From the NCBI GenBank assembly GCA_036267355.1, contig DATAWG010000006.1:1-52236 (forward strand): a stretch of DNA of 52,236 nt, in the 5' to 3' direction. The translations under genes and the position numbers were made by a program. Source of the DNA: Pirellulales bacterium (GTDB taxonomy: Bacteria; Planctomycetota; Planctomycetia; Pirellulales; DATAWG01). A model generated the notes under the pieces. The model ran no database searches, was not told the DNA's origin, and saw nothing but the letters and a program-made list of their open reading frames with translations. Shown here one piece after another: positions 15,240 to 23,783 of this stretch (position 1 is its first letter; every line of letters begins with the position of its first letter).

Positions 15240-17180
15240 ATGCAGCAGGATCTGTTGACATCCGAGATGATCGCACCACCGAAACCGCCGGACGTCCAAC
15301 TCGGCCCGCGTTCGATCGTATCGCGGATCACGGGCCATGCCGCGGCCAGGCCACGCCACGCCGCGGTCGTTGACGACGGGAGCGCTATTACCTATCGGGA
15401 ACTCGACATTCTTTCGCGGCGTTTGGCGGCGACTTTGATCGACGCCGGCGCGGGGCCCGATTGCTGCGTCGGATTGTTTCTCGATCGGTCGGTCGAATTC
15501 GTGATCGCGGCGCTTGCAGCGCTTCGGGCGGGGGCAGCCTATTTGCCGCTCGATCCCTGTACGCCCGCCGACCGAGCCGCGGCGATTCTGGCCGATGCCG
15601 GCGCGTCCGTCCTGCTCACACATCGCCGCAAAACGCGCGACTGGCCAAATGGTCTCTGGCGCATCGTCGAAATCGATGACGCTCCGGATGCATCGGCCCG
15701 CGACGATTCGATGGAAATAAGTGCGGCCGATATCGCTTCCGCTGCCACTGGCCCGCTCGAAGCGGAGCCTGAAAGCCTGGCATACATCGTCTACACCTCA
15801 GGCTCTTCCGGCCGGCCAAAGGGTGTAGAAATCACTCATGCGAATTTGCTCAACCTCATCGAATGGCATCAGGCGGCCTTCGAGATCACGAGTTCCGATC
15901 GCGCCAGCCAGATCGCGGGCCTGGGATTCGATGCGACGGCGTGGGAAATCTGGCCCCATCTCACGGCCGGAGCGACCCTCTACATTGCCGATGAAATGAC
16001 GCGGCGTTCGCCGCAAACGCTTCGCGACTGGCTCGTCGCGATGAGAATCACCGTCGGCTTCGCTCCGACCATTTTGGCCGAACAATTGCTGCAAGCCCGG
16101 TGGCCCGAAGAAACCTCCTTGCGGCTGCTGCTGACGGGCGCCGATGTGCTCCACCGCCGGCCCCCCGCCGGGCTGCCGTTTGTCTTGGTCAACAACTACG
16201 GGCCGACCGAATGCACGGTGGTGGCTACCTCCGGAACCGTTTCTCCCGATACGGATATTGCAGGCCCGCCTTCGATCGGCCGCCCGATCGACAATGCCAC
16301 CGCGCTGATTCTCGACGAACATCTGCGGCCGGTTCCGCCGGGCGAAGCGGGAGAGCTTTGCCTTGCAGGGGCTTTGGTCGGTCGCGGCTATCGCAACTTG
16401 CCTCAGCTTACAGCCAGCCGATTTGTCGATTATGTGGATCCTTCGGGCATGCCGACACGCATCTATCGCACCGGCGACCGAGCACGGCTTTTGGCGAACG
16501 GCGAGATCGCATTTCTCGGCCGGCTCGACGCGCAAATCAAGATTCGCGGCTATCGCATCGAGCCCGGCGAAATCGTCGCTTGGCTCGATCGTTTTCCGGG
16601 CGTGGATGCAAGCGCGGTCGCGGCCGTCGATAGCGCCGCGGCAGGCAATGCGTCTGAAACGAACGGCGCTCGAGGTCCGGTGCTGATCGGATGGATCGTG
16701 CCGGCCCACGATGCGAAATTCACGGCCGGCGACCTGCGCGAGTTTCTTGCCGGGCGGCTCCCCGACTACATGATTCCCGCGCAGTTTGTTCGGGTCGCCG
16801 AATTGCCGTTGAACGCAAACGGCAAACTGGAAAAAGCGGCGCTACCGCCGCCCTCGGCAGAAAACCTGTTGCCGAATCGCGAAGCCGCTTCAATGCCCGC
16901 CGCATGCGACACCGCGACGCATTCCCACGAGCCCATCGGCGCGGGCCACACGCAGCAACAGATCGGCGAGCTTGTCGCTTCGCTGTTGGGCCAGCCCGAC
17001 GTCGCTGCGGACGACAATTTCTTCATGATCGGGGGCCACTCGATGCTCGGGGTGCAGTTGGTGGCTCGCATCCGCGACCTGTTCGGAGTGAAATTGACCC
17101 TGCGGCAACTGTTCACCGCGCCGACGGTCGCCGCGCTGTCTGCCGAAGTCGTGCGGCTCATCGAGGCAAACCATGGCTGA
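15240..17180 (+). CDS. Stand-alone NRPS adenylation-carrier (A-PCP) didomain, predicted leucine-specific
   Basis: 646 aa, one A domain (about 25-540) plus one carrier domain (about 570-640); no condensation, epimerase, thioesterase or reductase domain. A-domain core motifs: A3 YTSGSSGRPKGV (182-), A5 NNYGPTE, A7 YRTGDRA, A8 GRLDAQIKIRGYRIEPGE, A10 LNANGKLEK. Aligned by eye to GrsA, the ten specificity positions read D-A-W-F-L-G-N-V-V-K, starting at Asp231. That equals the published Leu(1) code as I recall it. The carrier site is IGGHSML with phosphopantetheine Ser601. ATG at 15240 follows AAAGGCGG. The stop overlaps the P450 start by 8 bases. Expected role: load leucine on the carrier as a thioester for the P450. 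A phosphopantetheinyl transferase is needed and is not in the window. Confidence 0.93.
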   Translation: MQQDLLTSEMIAPPKPPDVQLGPRSIVSRITGHAAARPRHAAVVDDGSAITYRELDILSRRLAATLIDAGAGPDCCVGLFLDRSVEFVIAALAALRAGAAYLPLDPCTPADRAAAILADAGASVLLTHRRKTRDWPNGLWRIVEIDDAPDASARDDSMEISAADIASAATGPLEAEPESLAYIVYTSGSSGRPKGVEITHANLLNLIEWHQAAFEITSSDRASQIAGLGFDATAWEIWPHLTAGATLYIADEMTRRSPQTLRDWLVAMRITVGFAPTILAEQLLQARWPEETSLRLLLTGADVLHRRPPAGLPFVLVNNYGPTECTVVATSGTVSPDTDIAGPPSIGRPIDNATALILDEHLRPVPPGEAGELCLAGALVGRGYRNLPQLTASRFVDYVDPSGMPTRIYRTGDRARLLANGEIAFLGRLDAQIKIRGYRIEPGEIVAWLDRFPGVDASAVAAVDSAAAGNASETNGARGPVLIGWIVPAHDAKFTAGDLREFLAGRLPDYMIPAQFVRVAELPLNANGKLEKAALPPPSAENLLPNREAASMPAACDTATHSHEPIGAGHTQQQIGELVASLLGQPDVAADDNFFMIGGHSMLGVQLVARIRDLFGVKLTLRQLFTAPTVAALSAEVVRLIEANHG

Positions 17181-18420
17181 CACGAGCGCCGAAGCACCGT
17201 TGAGCCTCTATCATCTGCTGGACCCGGAGGTTCTCGCCGACCCCTATCCGCTCTATCGCCGGCTGCGGTCGGAATCGCCCGTTCATTGGGATCCATACTT
17301 GCATGCCTGGATCGTGACGCGTTACGCCGACGTGATAACGGTGCTGACGCGATTTTCCGCCGAGCGGGCGCCTTCGCCGGAATATTTCGAGGCCCTCGGC
17401 GCCCCCGAGGTCAGCCCGGTTGCGAGGCTGATGGTCAAGCAAATGCTCTTTCGCGACGCGCCTGCTCATACGCGCTTGCGCAAGCTCGCGAGCGGGGCAT
17501 TCCTGCCGGCGCGGGTGCGCGTGCTGCGCGATCATATCCAGGAAATCGCGGCGAAATTGATCGACGACATCCAATCCCGCGGGAACGGGGAATTCGATCT
17601 ATTGGCCGACTTCGCCGAACCATTGCCGGCCATCGTCACCACTGAAATGCTCGGCGTGCCGGTCGAGGATCATGGGCGCTTGAAGACCTGGTCGGCCACG
17701 TTCGCCGAAATGCTCGGCAACTTCCAACACAATCCCGACCGGCTTCCCGCCGTGCTCGAGGCGGTCGAATGCCTGACCGCCTATTTTCAAGATGCCATCA
17801 ACCGGCAGCGAAAACGGCCTTGCGAGGGGCTCCTGAACGTGCTCTTGACCAGCGAAGTCGACGGCGACCGCTTGAGCGACGAAGAAGTGATCGCCAATTG
17901 CATTGTGACCATGGTCGGCGGGTTGGAAACGACGACCAATCTCATCGGCAACGGCATGCTTTCGCTGTTGCGAAATCCACGACACTTGGCCCGCCTGCGA
18001 GACGAGCCCGAGATCATGCCGGCCGCGGTCGAAGAACTTCTGCGCTATGAGAGCCCGAGCCAGCACACGGCCCGGCTCGCGCCGGACGATGTCGAGTTGG
18101 GCGGCAAATGGATTCGCCGGCGGCAAGCCGTGATCGCCGTGATGGCGGCCGGCAACCGCGATCCGCAGCGGTTTCCCGATCCCGACACGCTTGATTTCGA
18201 TCGGCCCGACAATCGGCATTTGGCGTTCGGCTGGGCGGCGCACTTCTGCTTTGGCGCCCCGTTGGCTCGCATCGAAGGCCACATTGCATTCGAGTCGCTG
18301 CTGCGTCGTTTTTCCGAGCTTCGGCTGACCGGCGAACCGCTCGTGTGGCGCGAGAACCTCGGCCTGCGCGGCCTGAAGGCGTTGCCCTTGCGTTATGTTC
18401 CCGCGGCTCATGCGCGCTGA
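17173..18420 (+). CDS. Cytochrome P450, likely acting on the carrier-bound amino acid
   Basis: 415 aa, soluble bacterial class I type without a membrane anchor. I-helix motif GGLETTTNLI (near 249-258) holds the acid/threonine pair, the ExxR motif is EELLRY, and the heme loop is FGWAAHFCFGAPLAR with Cys359 as thiolate ligand; the loop has Trp-Ala-Ala where many members have Gly-x-Gly. It overlaps the A-PCP gene by 8 bases, the strongest coupling in the operon. By analogy with NovI, NikQ and P450sky it is inferred to hydroxylate the amino acid while bound to the carrier, giving beta-hydroxyleucine. No ferredoxin or reductase is adjacent, so electrons must come from elsewhere. Confidence 0.93.
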   Translation: MADTSAEAPLSLYHLLDPEVLADPYPLYRRLRSESPVHWDPYLHAWIVTRYADVITVLTRFSAERAPSPEYFEALGAPEVSPVARLMVKQMLFRDAPAHTRLRKLASGAFLPARVRVLRDHIQEIAAKLIDDIQSRGNGEFDLLADFAEPLPAIVTTEMLGVPVEDHGRLKTWSATFAEMLGNFQHNPDRLPAVLEAVECLTAYFQDAINRQRKRPCEGLLNVLLTSEVDGDRLSDEEVIANCIVTMVGGLETTTNLIGNGMLSLLRNPRHLARLRDEPEIMPAAVEELLRYESPSQHTARLAPDDVELGGKWIRRRQAVIAVMAAGNRDPQRFPDPDTLDFDRPDNRHLAFGWAAHFCFGAPLARIEGHIAFESLLRRFSELRLTGEPLVWRENLGLRGLKALPLRYVPAAHAR

Positions 18421-18459
18421 GCCCCGGCCCCCAAACCCCTGACCGCTTTTCTGCCTCGC

Positions 18460-19581
18460 ATGAGCATCGCCATCCAAACGGCATCGCCGCAACTACGAAC
18501 GGCGACGTTCGACGAACATGCGTCGATCGTGCGGCTGGAAGGCACGGGCGCGCTGGAGAGTTTGCCGCTCGACGATTGGCGGAATCTCTGGCTGCAAAAT
18601 CCGCTTTGGCCCAGGCTCGGCAACGATTGGCCGATCGGTTGGGTGCTGGAAGACGCGCGAGGCCGCGTCGCGGGATCGCTGTGCAACATTCCGACGAGAT
18701 ACACATTCCATGGCCGAGAGTTGATCTGCGCCAATGGCCGCGGCTGGGTCGTGGATCCTGAATACCGCGGGTTTGCGTTGTGGTTGATGGAAGAATATTT
18801 CAATCAGCGCGGCGTCGACATTTTCATCAACACGACCCTGGCTCCCTCTGCCGCGCCGGCATTCAGCACGCTATCCGATCGCATTCCGCTCGGCGATTTT
18901 CAATCGATCGCCTATTGGATTACCGGCTATCGCGGATTTGCTCGGAAGGCGCTGCAGAAATTGTGCGTGCCGCGAGCGGGATTGCTGGCGTGGCCCGCCG
19001 GGGCGGCCCTGCGGCTGAAGGATGCCCTGTTTGCGAAATCCCTTCCCACAGCCCCGCGGTCGATCGTCGTCGCGACGGCCGACGAATTCGACTGCCGCTT
19101 CGACGGTTTTTGGGAAGAGCTCGTTCGGCAGAATCCTGAAAAGCTGTTGGCCAATCGCGACCGCGCCTCGCTCACGTGGCATTTTGCGATTCCGCTGCGT
19201 CTGGGCCGCCTATGGATTTTGACCGCGTCGCGCGCCGGCCTGCTGCAGGCCTATTGCATCTTGAAACGGCAGGACAAACACGACGGCATCCGCCGAATGC
19301 AATTGGTCGACTATCAATCGCTCGAGCCGCACGACGATTTATTGCCTTGCCTGCTGCGAGCCGCGCTCCAGCGCTGCGCGGCGACGGGCCTGTTTGCCCT
19401 GGAGCACGTCGGCTGCGGCTTGCCGAAAATGCGGGCGTTCGACCGCTGGGCTCCGTACCGCCGCAAACTTCCCTGCTGGCCCTTCTACTACCGCGCCGCC
19501 GAGCCGGCGCTCCATTCCGAACTTGCTCTTCCAACGGTCTGGGACCCATCGACTTTCGACGGCGACGCCAGCTTCGATTAG
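18460..19581 (+). CDS. GNAT-like acyltransferase, last gene of the polysaccharide operon
   Basis: 373 aa. The N-terminal half looks like a GNAT fold: VLEDARGRVAGSLCNIP is the central strand pair, and GRGWVVDPEYRGFALWLMEEYF matches acetyl-CoA-binding motif A, where RGFALW replaces the usual R/Q-x-x-G-x-G/A. The C-terminal half (about 190-373) is not recognised, but its RMQLVDYQSLEP and TGLFALEHVGCGLPKMRAFDRW regions suggest a second GNAT-like lobe. It follows the P450 by 39 bases. With the carrier-bound amino acid upstream, a role in transferring that acyl group to glycan is plausible but unproven. A MITE-like half element begins at its stop codon. Confidence 0.7.
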   Translation: MSIAIQTASPQLRTATFDEHASIVRLEGTGALESLPLDDWRNLWLQNPLWPRLGNDWPIGWVLEDARGRVAGSLCNIPTRYTFHGRELICANGRGWVVDPEYRGFALWLMEEYFNQRGVDIFINTTLAPSAAPAFSTLSDRIPLGDFQSIAYWITGYRGFARKALQKLCVPRAGLLAWPAGAALRLKDALFAKSLPTAPRSIVVATADEFDCRFDGFWEELVRQNPEKLLANRDRASLTWHFAIPLRLGRLWILTASRAGLLQAYCILKRQDKHDGIRRMQLVDYQSLEPHDDLLPCLLRAALQRCAATGLFALEHVGCGLPKMRAFDRWAPYRRKLPCWPFYYRAAEPALHSELALPTVWDPSTFDGDASFD

Positions 19582-19665
19582 TCCGGATCATTCATAGCGC
19601 CAAGAATTTGAGACACGCTCGAAATATTAGCCCGAAGCGTTAGCGAGGGTAAGGCTCGGCCGCCG
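19582..19665. repeat. Half copy of MITE-like element (family A)
   Basis: It starts with the terminal motif TCCGGATCATTCA (19582-19594) and carries one internal arm, TAGCCCGAAGCGTTAGCGAGGGTAAG (19628-19653), identical to the arm at 50819-50844. The second arm and right terminus found in the copies at 32468 and 50772 are missing. The first base abuts the stop codon of the GNAT-like gene. Confidence 0.7.
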
Positions 19666-19823
19666 CTCCGACGCAATTCTCGGTAGCCGCAGGCCGCAGA
19701 AGCGCGGGATCGCGGCAAAGAACCGTCGTCATCCACAAAGATTGGACCCGCCGGCGATCGCGCCGCTAAAATGCCGATCGGTTCGAACCAGGATCGGCCC
19801 ATGCGCAGCCGGCCACAAAAACT

Positions 19824-19933
19824 AACGTAGCAGGCACACTCCGTGTGCCGTCTGCACCACGCAGTGCGTCGCGCAAAGAGCGGCGTCGCGCAAAGAGCGG
19901 CGCAGACGGCACACGGAGTGTGCCTGCTACGTT
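19824..19933. repeat. Perfect 32-bp inverted repeat enclosing a 17-bp tandem duplication
   Basis: The arms at 19824-19855 and 19902-19933 are exact reverse complements over 32 bases; the core of the left arm is GCAGGCACACTCCGTGTGCC. The 46-base loop holds two identical 17-bp units, GCGTCGCGCAAAGAGCG (19866-19882 and 19883-19899). This would make a very stable cruciform or RNA hairpin. It encodes nothing and looks like a non-autonomous mobile palindrome. The rest of the gap 19666-20147 shows nothing else supportable. Confidence 0.85.
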
Positions 19934-20147
19934 GGGCGCTGGTGTTTGGTGCGTGCATCCCTTGCTGAGCCGGCCCGCCGTCGCAGGCTGTGCATTCGCT
20001 GCAATCAGTCGTCTGCGAAAAAATTCAAGATTCTCGGAAAACCGTCGTCATTGGATGATCCCGCCGATTGGCGGTGGTCGAATTCAGAACAAGGCGGCCA
20101 GGCGGGCTTTGCTTTCAGTTCTGCGATCCAATCCAGGGGGGCTTCCT

Positions 20148-20435
20148 ATGTCTCACGCCGCACACATCGCCGGCACGAGTTTTCTCATGCACCAGATGCT
20201 GGCGCCCCGAATGCCAAAGAAATCGGCCGAAAAAGCCGGCAAGCCATTCCCGTCCGGCGAATCGCTCGAAGGCGGAGCCGTCCGCCCGGTGAACGACGAG
20301 CGGCGGTTCGCGAGTGGCGATCCCGATGCCGGCAAATCCGACGGCAGCGATACCGAGGATGGCGACGCTGCCCGTGATAATGGTTCCGGGGCCCGCGGTT
20401 CGGACGAAAGCCACGCCCTCGATCTCACGATCTAG
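20148..20435 (+). CDS. Small acidic, probably disordered hypothetical protein
   Basis: 95 aa from an ATG preceded by GGGGGG seven bases upstream. The N-terminus is short and mildly hydrophobic (AAHIAGTSFLMHQML), the middle is basic (PRMPKKSAEKAGKP), and the last 45 residues are Asp/Gly/Ser-rich (SDGSDTEDGDAARDNG) and likely unstructured. No family recognised. The opposite strand holds a 99-aa frame (20115-20414, GTG start) with a hydrophobic stretch; the plus-strand frame is preferred for its ATG and ribosome-binding site. Convergent with the aldo/keto reductase gene. Confidence 0.45.
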   Translation: MSHAAHIAGTSFLMHQMLAPRMPKKSAEKAGKPFPSGESLEGGAVRPVNDERRFASGDPDAGKSDGSDTEDGDAARDNGSGARGSDESHALDLTI

Positions 20436-20485
20436 GCGTGTCGGCTTGCAGCGCTTCGCTCTCTCCGCTCATCGATTCTTGGCGG

Positions 20486-21373
20486 TCACGTGGCGCTCTC
20501 GATGCGTTCCAAGTCTTGAACGACGGAATCGTCGAGTTCGAGGAGAGCCGCGGCGGTATTTGCCTCGAGATGCTTTACCTTCGAGGTGCCGGGAATCGGG
20601 AGCATGACCGGCGACTTTCTCAGCAGCCAGGCGATCGCGATTTGCGACGGCTCGGCGCCCAACCGCTCTGCCACGCGATCCAACCGGCCGCCGGCCTTGG
20701 CGAGGCCACCGGTCGCCAGCGGGAACCAGGGAATGAAGCCAATGTTTTCGCGCGTACAGTAGTTCAACACTTCCTCGGAGTTCCGATCCACCAGGTTGTA
20801 TCGATTCTGCACCGACACCACGGGCACCAAGCGGCGAACCGCCGTTATTTGCTCGACGTTGACTTCCGAGAGTCCGACATGATGGATTTTCCCTTGTCGC
20901 TGCAACTCGACGAGCGCCCCGATTTGATCTTCGAGCCCCACCTTGGGATCGATACGGTGGAGTTGAAAGAGTTCGATCCGCTCCAGCCGCAGGCGGCGAA
21001 GGCTGCCTTCGCACGCCGAGCGGAGATGCTCGGGGCGGCCGTCTTCAACCCATTGGTTCGGTCCGGGTCGTTGAAAGCCGGCCTTCGTGGCGATGACGAG
21101 GCCCGGCGGATAGGGATACAACGCTTCCGCGATCAGACGCTCGGCAACCTCGGGTCCATACGAGTCGGCCGTGTCGATCAGATTGATGTCGAGCTCGACC
21201 GCGCGCCGCAGGACAGCGATTGTCTCGTCGTGGTCGGCCGGCTCGCCCCACACGCCGGCGCCGGTGAGTTGCATCGCTCCAAACCCAAGCCGGTGGACCG
21301 CAAGATCACCGCCGATTTTGAATGTGCCGCTCTTGGCGGCGGGGCCAGCGAACGGTTGCGATAGAGAGGTCAT
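20486..21373 (-). CDS. Aldo/keto reductase
   Basis: 295 aa, the AKR (beta/alpha)8 barrel of normal length. The catalytic tetrad is visible: Asp67 in LIDTADSYG, Tyr72, Lys97 in IATKAGF and His139 in QLHRID. NADPH-binding residues are suggested by [15 protein letters not shown] near the C-terminus. It reduces carbonyls to alcohols in the cytoplasm; substrate unknown. The sequence resembles the YdbC/pyridoxal-reductase-like group (oxidoreductases with [15 protein letters not shown]), so a specific assignment is not safe. Monocistronic as far as can be seen. Confidence 0.92.
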   Translation of the reverse strand: MTSLSQPFAGPAAKSGTFKIGGDLAVHRLGFGAMQLTGAGVWGEPADHDETIAVLRRAVELDINLIDTADSYGPEVAERLIAEALYPYPPGLVIATKAGFQRPGPNQWVEDGRPEHLRSACEGSLRRLRLERIELFQLHRIDPKVGLEDQIGALVELQRQGKIHHVGLSEVNVEQITAVRRLVPVVSVQNRYNLVDRNSEEVLNYCTRENIGFIPWFPLATGGLAKAGGRLDRVAERLGAEPSQIAIAWLLRKSPVMLPIPGTSKVKHLEANTAAALLELDDSVVQDLERIESAT

Positions 21374-21480
21374 GAAACACCTCGCCGGACTATTTTATCG
21401 CGCGCGACCGTGAACACATCGTCAGCGAACTCGTCGCCCGCGGGCAGACCTGCCGCATTCGAACGCAAAGGCCGTCTTTC

Positions 21481-21608
21481 AAGCGGGCAGGCAGATTGAA
21501 AGCGGGCAGGGAAGTTGAAAGTAGAGAGTAGATCGCGGGAGAAGCAACGTGGCGGCGGGCTTCAACTGGATATGGCTCGCTTCGTTTTCCGGTCTACTCT
21601 CTACTTTC
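21481..21608. repeat. 19-bp tandem duplication and 16-bp inverted repeat upstream of the AKR gene
   Basis: Two 19-bp units, AAGCGGGCAGGCAGATTGA (21481-21499) and AAGCGGGCAGGGAAGTTGA (21500-21518), stand in tandem. Next to them GAAAGTAGAGAGTAGA (21517-21532) is perfectly inverted as TCTACTCTCTACTTTC (21593-21608), 60 bases away. This fills most of the gap between the aldo/keto reductase start and the tRNA-Pro 3' end. Confidence 0.65.
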
Positions 21609-21623
21609 TTTCTTCTCCGCTCT

Positions 21624-21714
<91 letters not shown>

Positions 21715-21848
21715 ATTGACGCGGCGCGCGGTTTCGCTGGAATGGCGATTCCACTCGTCGGACGCGCGAATTATGGCAGGTTCTCTCGAACGCGACAAGG
21801 CCGGCGAGCGGCTTGGGCTCACCGATTCAGCGGCTAATTCCCTGTGGT

Positions 21849-22295
21849 TCAAGTGCCCGGATGCCTGACGACGATCACCGGGCATGTGGCGCGGCGAGAG
21901 ACGCTTTCGGCAACGCGGCCCATCAAAAGCTCGGTCAGGCCCGATGCCCCGTGGCTGCCCACCACGATCGCCTGGGCGGCAACTTCTCCAGCCAACTTGA
22001 GGATTTCGTCGGCGGGCTTGACCCGTTCCACCTCGCCGGGAGGGCCATACACCAAGCGGTGCTCGAACTTCACGTGCGGATCGGGCGGCACCACCGCATG
22101 CAGCTTCTTCAGTTCGGCTTTATCGGGCACCGGTTCTTCGTCGAAAAGCTCTCCAACCGGGTACTTCTCGTACGGCGACACATGCGCGATCAGCAAGGTC
22201 GCGTCGTGCTGGCGGGCCATCGAGGTCGCGACGGCCAGCGTCTGCGCGCTGCCGGCGGAATAGTCCGTCGCGAAAAGAATCGGTCCTGAAGGCAT
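21849..22295 (-). CDS. Universal stress protein (UspA family)
   Basis: 148 aa from the ATG at 22295, which has a strong GAGGAG site eight bases upstream; a longer in-frame reading from 22430 lacks that support. Single Usp domain: the N-terminal strand is GPILFATDYSAGSAQTL, and the ATP-binding loop is VVGSHGASGLTELLMGRVAESV followed by CPVIVVR. In ATP-binding members the last glycine of the loop is followed by Ser or Thr; here it is Arg, so nucleotide binding is uncertain. Cytoplasmic stress-related protein. Separate transcription unit. Confidence 0.93.
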   Translation of the reverse strand: MPSGPILFATDYSAGSAQTLAVATSMARQHDATLLIAHVSPYEKYPVGELFDEEPVPDKAELKKLHAVVPPDPHVKFEHRLVYGPPGEVERVKPADEILKLAGEVAAQAIVVGSHGASGLTELLMGRVAESVSRRATCPVIVVRHPGT

Positions 22296-22572
22296 GGCGT
22301 TTTCTCCTCTTCGAACGGCTCGCCGCATCGCCGAACTGACGAGCGGCCAATTGGGTGGCTCCATTGAGGAATAGCAGAAAAATTCGCCGCGCCAATCCCA
22401 CGGCGAAGCGCCGAGGCAGCTTGCGGGCAATCAATACTGGCTTGGCGACAATGTACAATTGGTTTTCAAACTCCAAGCATTATTGCATTGGGCCTACGAT
22501 TCGCGGAAGCTGTAGGCGCGCGCGAGAGCCGGGCAACCATTTGAAATCCATGCATCCGAAAAAGGGCCAACG

Positions 22573-23760
22573 ATGAAATCTGTCTTGAATCGAGTGCGGC
22601 GATTGGCAGTCCGCGGCACGGTCGTCGTCGGCTTGGCCGCTTTGGCCAGCGGCGCTCGGGCGGTCGAACCTGCCCAAGCGGCCGGTCAACAAGCACCGTC
22701 GTCGGCCGTCCGACATTTGCTCTATGTCGCCGAGCCGGGCATCCGCAATGATCTGCAATACGGCGGGGCCGGGATTTTGGTGTTCGACATCGATCGCGAT
22801 CATCGCTTCGTGCGGCGGATCGCCACGCCCGCGAGCCGGGTCGCCAAGCCGGAAAATGTAAAGGGTGTCTGTGCCTCGGCCGCCACCGGCCGGCTCTATC
22901 TCAGCACGCTCTCGCGTTTATATTGTCTCGATCTGAGCGGCGACCGTCCGATCTGGGAGAAAACTCCGCCCGGCGGCTGCGACCGCATGTCGATCACGCC
23001 AGACGGGAAGACATTGTTCGTGCCGTCGCTCGAAGGAGCGTTTTGGAATGTGATCGACGCGGCGTCGGGCGATGTCGTGGGCAAGATTGAAACCAAAAGC
23101 GGTGCACACAACACCGTCTGCAGCCGCGACGGAAAGCGGATCTATTGCGCGGGCTTGAAATCGAAACTGCTTACGGTCGTCGACACCGAGAGCCGGAAGA
23201 TCATCGGCACGGTCGGCCCGTTCAGCGGCGAAATCCGCCCGTTCACGGTGAACGCGGAAAGAACGCTTTGTTTCTGCACCGTGAATGGGTTGCTCGGTTT
23301 TGAAATCGGCGATTTGCGCGGCGACGATTCAACCAGCGGAAAAATGATCGAGCGTGTCGAGGTGAAAGGTTTCAAAACCGGGCGAAGCCAACGCCACGGC
23401 TGCCCGAGCCATGGCGTCGGCCTCACGCCCGACGAGCGCGAGGTGTGGGTGTGCGACTCGGCGAACCATCAGCTTCATGTGTTCGACGCCACGACGATGC
23501 CGCCGCGGCAGGCGGCCGACATCGCGCTGCGCGACGAGCCGGGCTGGGTCACTTTCAGCATCGACGGCCGGTTCGCGTATCCTTCGACCGGCGACGTCGT
23601 CGACACGCGATCGCGAAAGATCGTCGCCGAATTGAAAGACGAGAAGGACCGCAAGGTCGAAAGTGAAAAGCTCCTGGAGATCGATTTCGACGGCAATCGC
23701 GTTGCCGCTGCCGGCGATCAATTCGGCATCGGGCGTGCGCGGCTGAGGCCGCGCAATTGA
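22573..23760 (+). CDS. Secreted beta-propeller (YVTN-like) protein
   Basis: 395 aa with an N-terminal signal peptide (RRLAVRGTVVVGLAALASGARA, about 9-30). The mature part has repeated blades of the kind RLYLSTLSRLYCLDLSGD, KTLFVPSLEGAFWNVIDAASGD, RIYCAGLKSKLLTVVDTESRK and REVWVCDSANHQLHVFDATT, a seven-bladed YVTN/NHL-like propeller. No catalytic motif is seen, so binding or a scaffold role outside the cytoplasm is likely. AAGGG precedes the ATG. Upstream, 22296-22572 holds no other feature I can support. Convergent with the histidine phosphatase gene, 23 bases apart. Confidence 0.8.
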   Translation: MKSVLNRVRRLAVRGTVVVGLAALASGARAVEPAQAAGQQAPSSAVRHLLYVAEPGIRNDLQYGGAGILVFDIDRDHRFVRRIATPASRVAKPENVKGVCASAATGRLYLSTLSRLYCLDLSGDRPIWEKTPPGGCDRMSITPDGKTLFVPSLEGAFWNVIDAASGDVVGKIETKSGAHNTVCSRDGKRIYCAGLKSKLLTVVDTESRKIIGTVGPFSGEIRPFTVNAERTLCFCTVNGLLGFEIGDLRGDDSTSGKMIERVEVKGFKTGRSQRHGCPSHGVGLTPDEREVWVCDSANHQLHVFDATTMPPRQAADIALRDEPGWVTFSIDGRFAYPSTGDVVDTRSRKIVAELKDEKDRKVESEKLLEIDFDGNRVAAAGDQFGIGRARLRPRN

Positions 23761-23783
23761 ACGCCACAAATGAATTGCCGAGC

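Noticed and set aside
19845-20147. Upstream extension of the small gene at 20148
   Set aside because: This part of the frame runs through the 32-bp palindrome and 17-bp duplication, so it is not likely to be protein.
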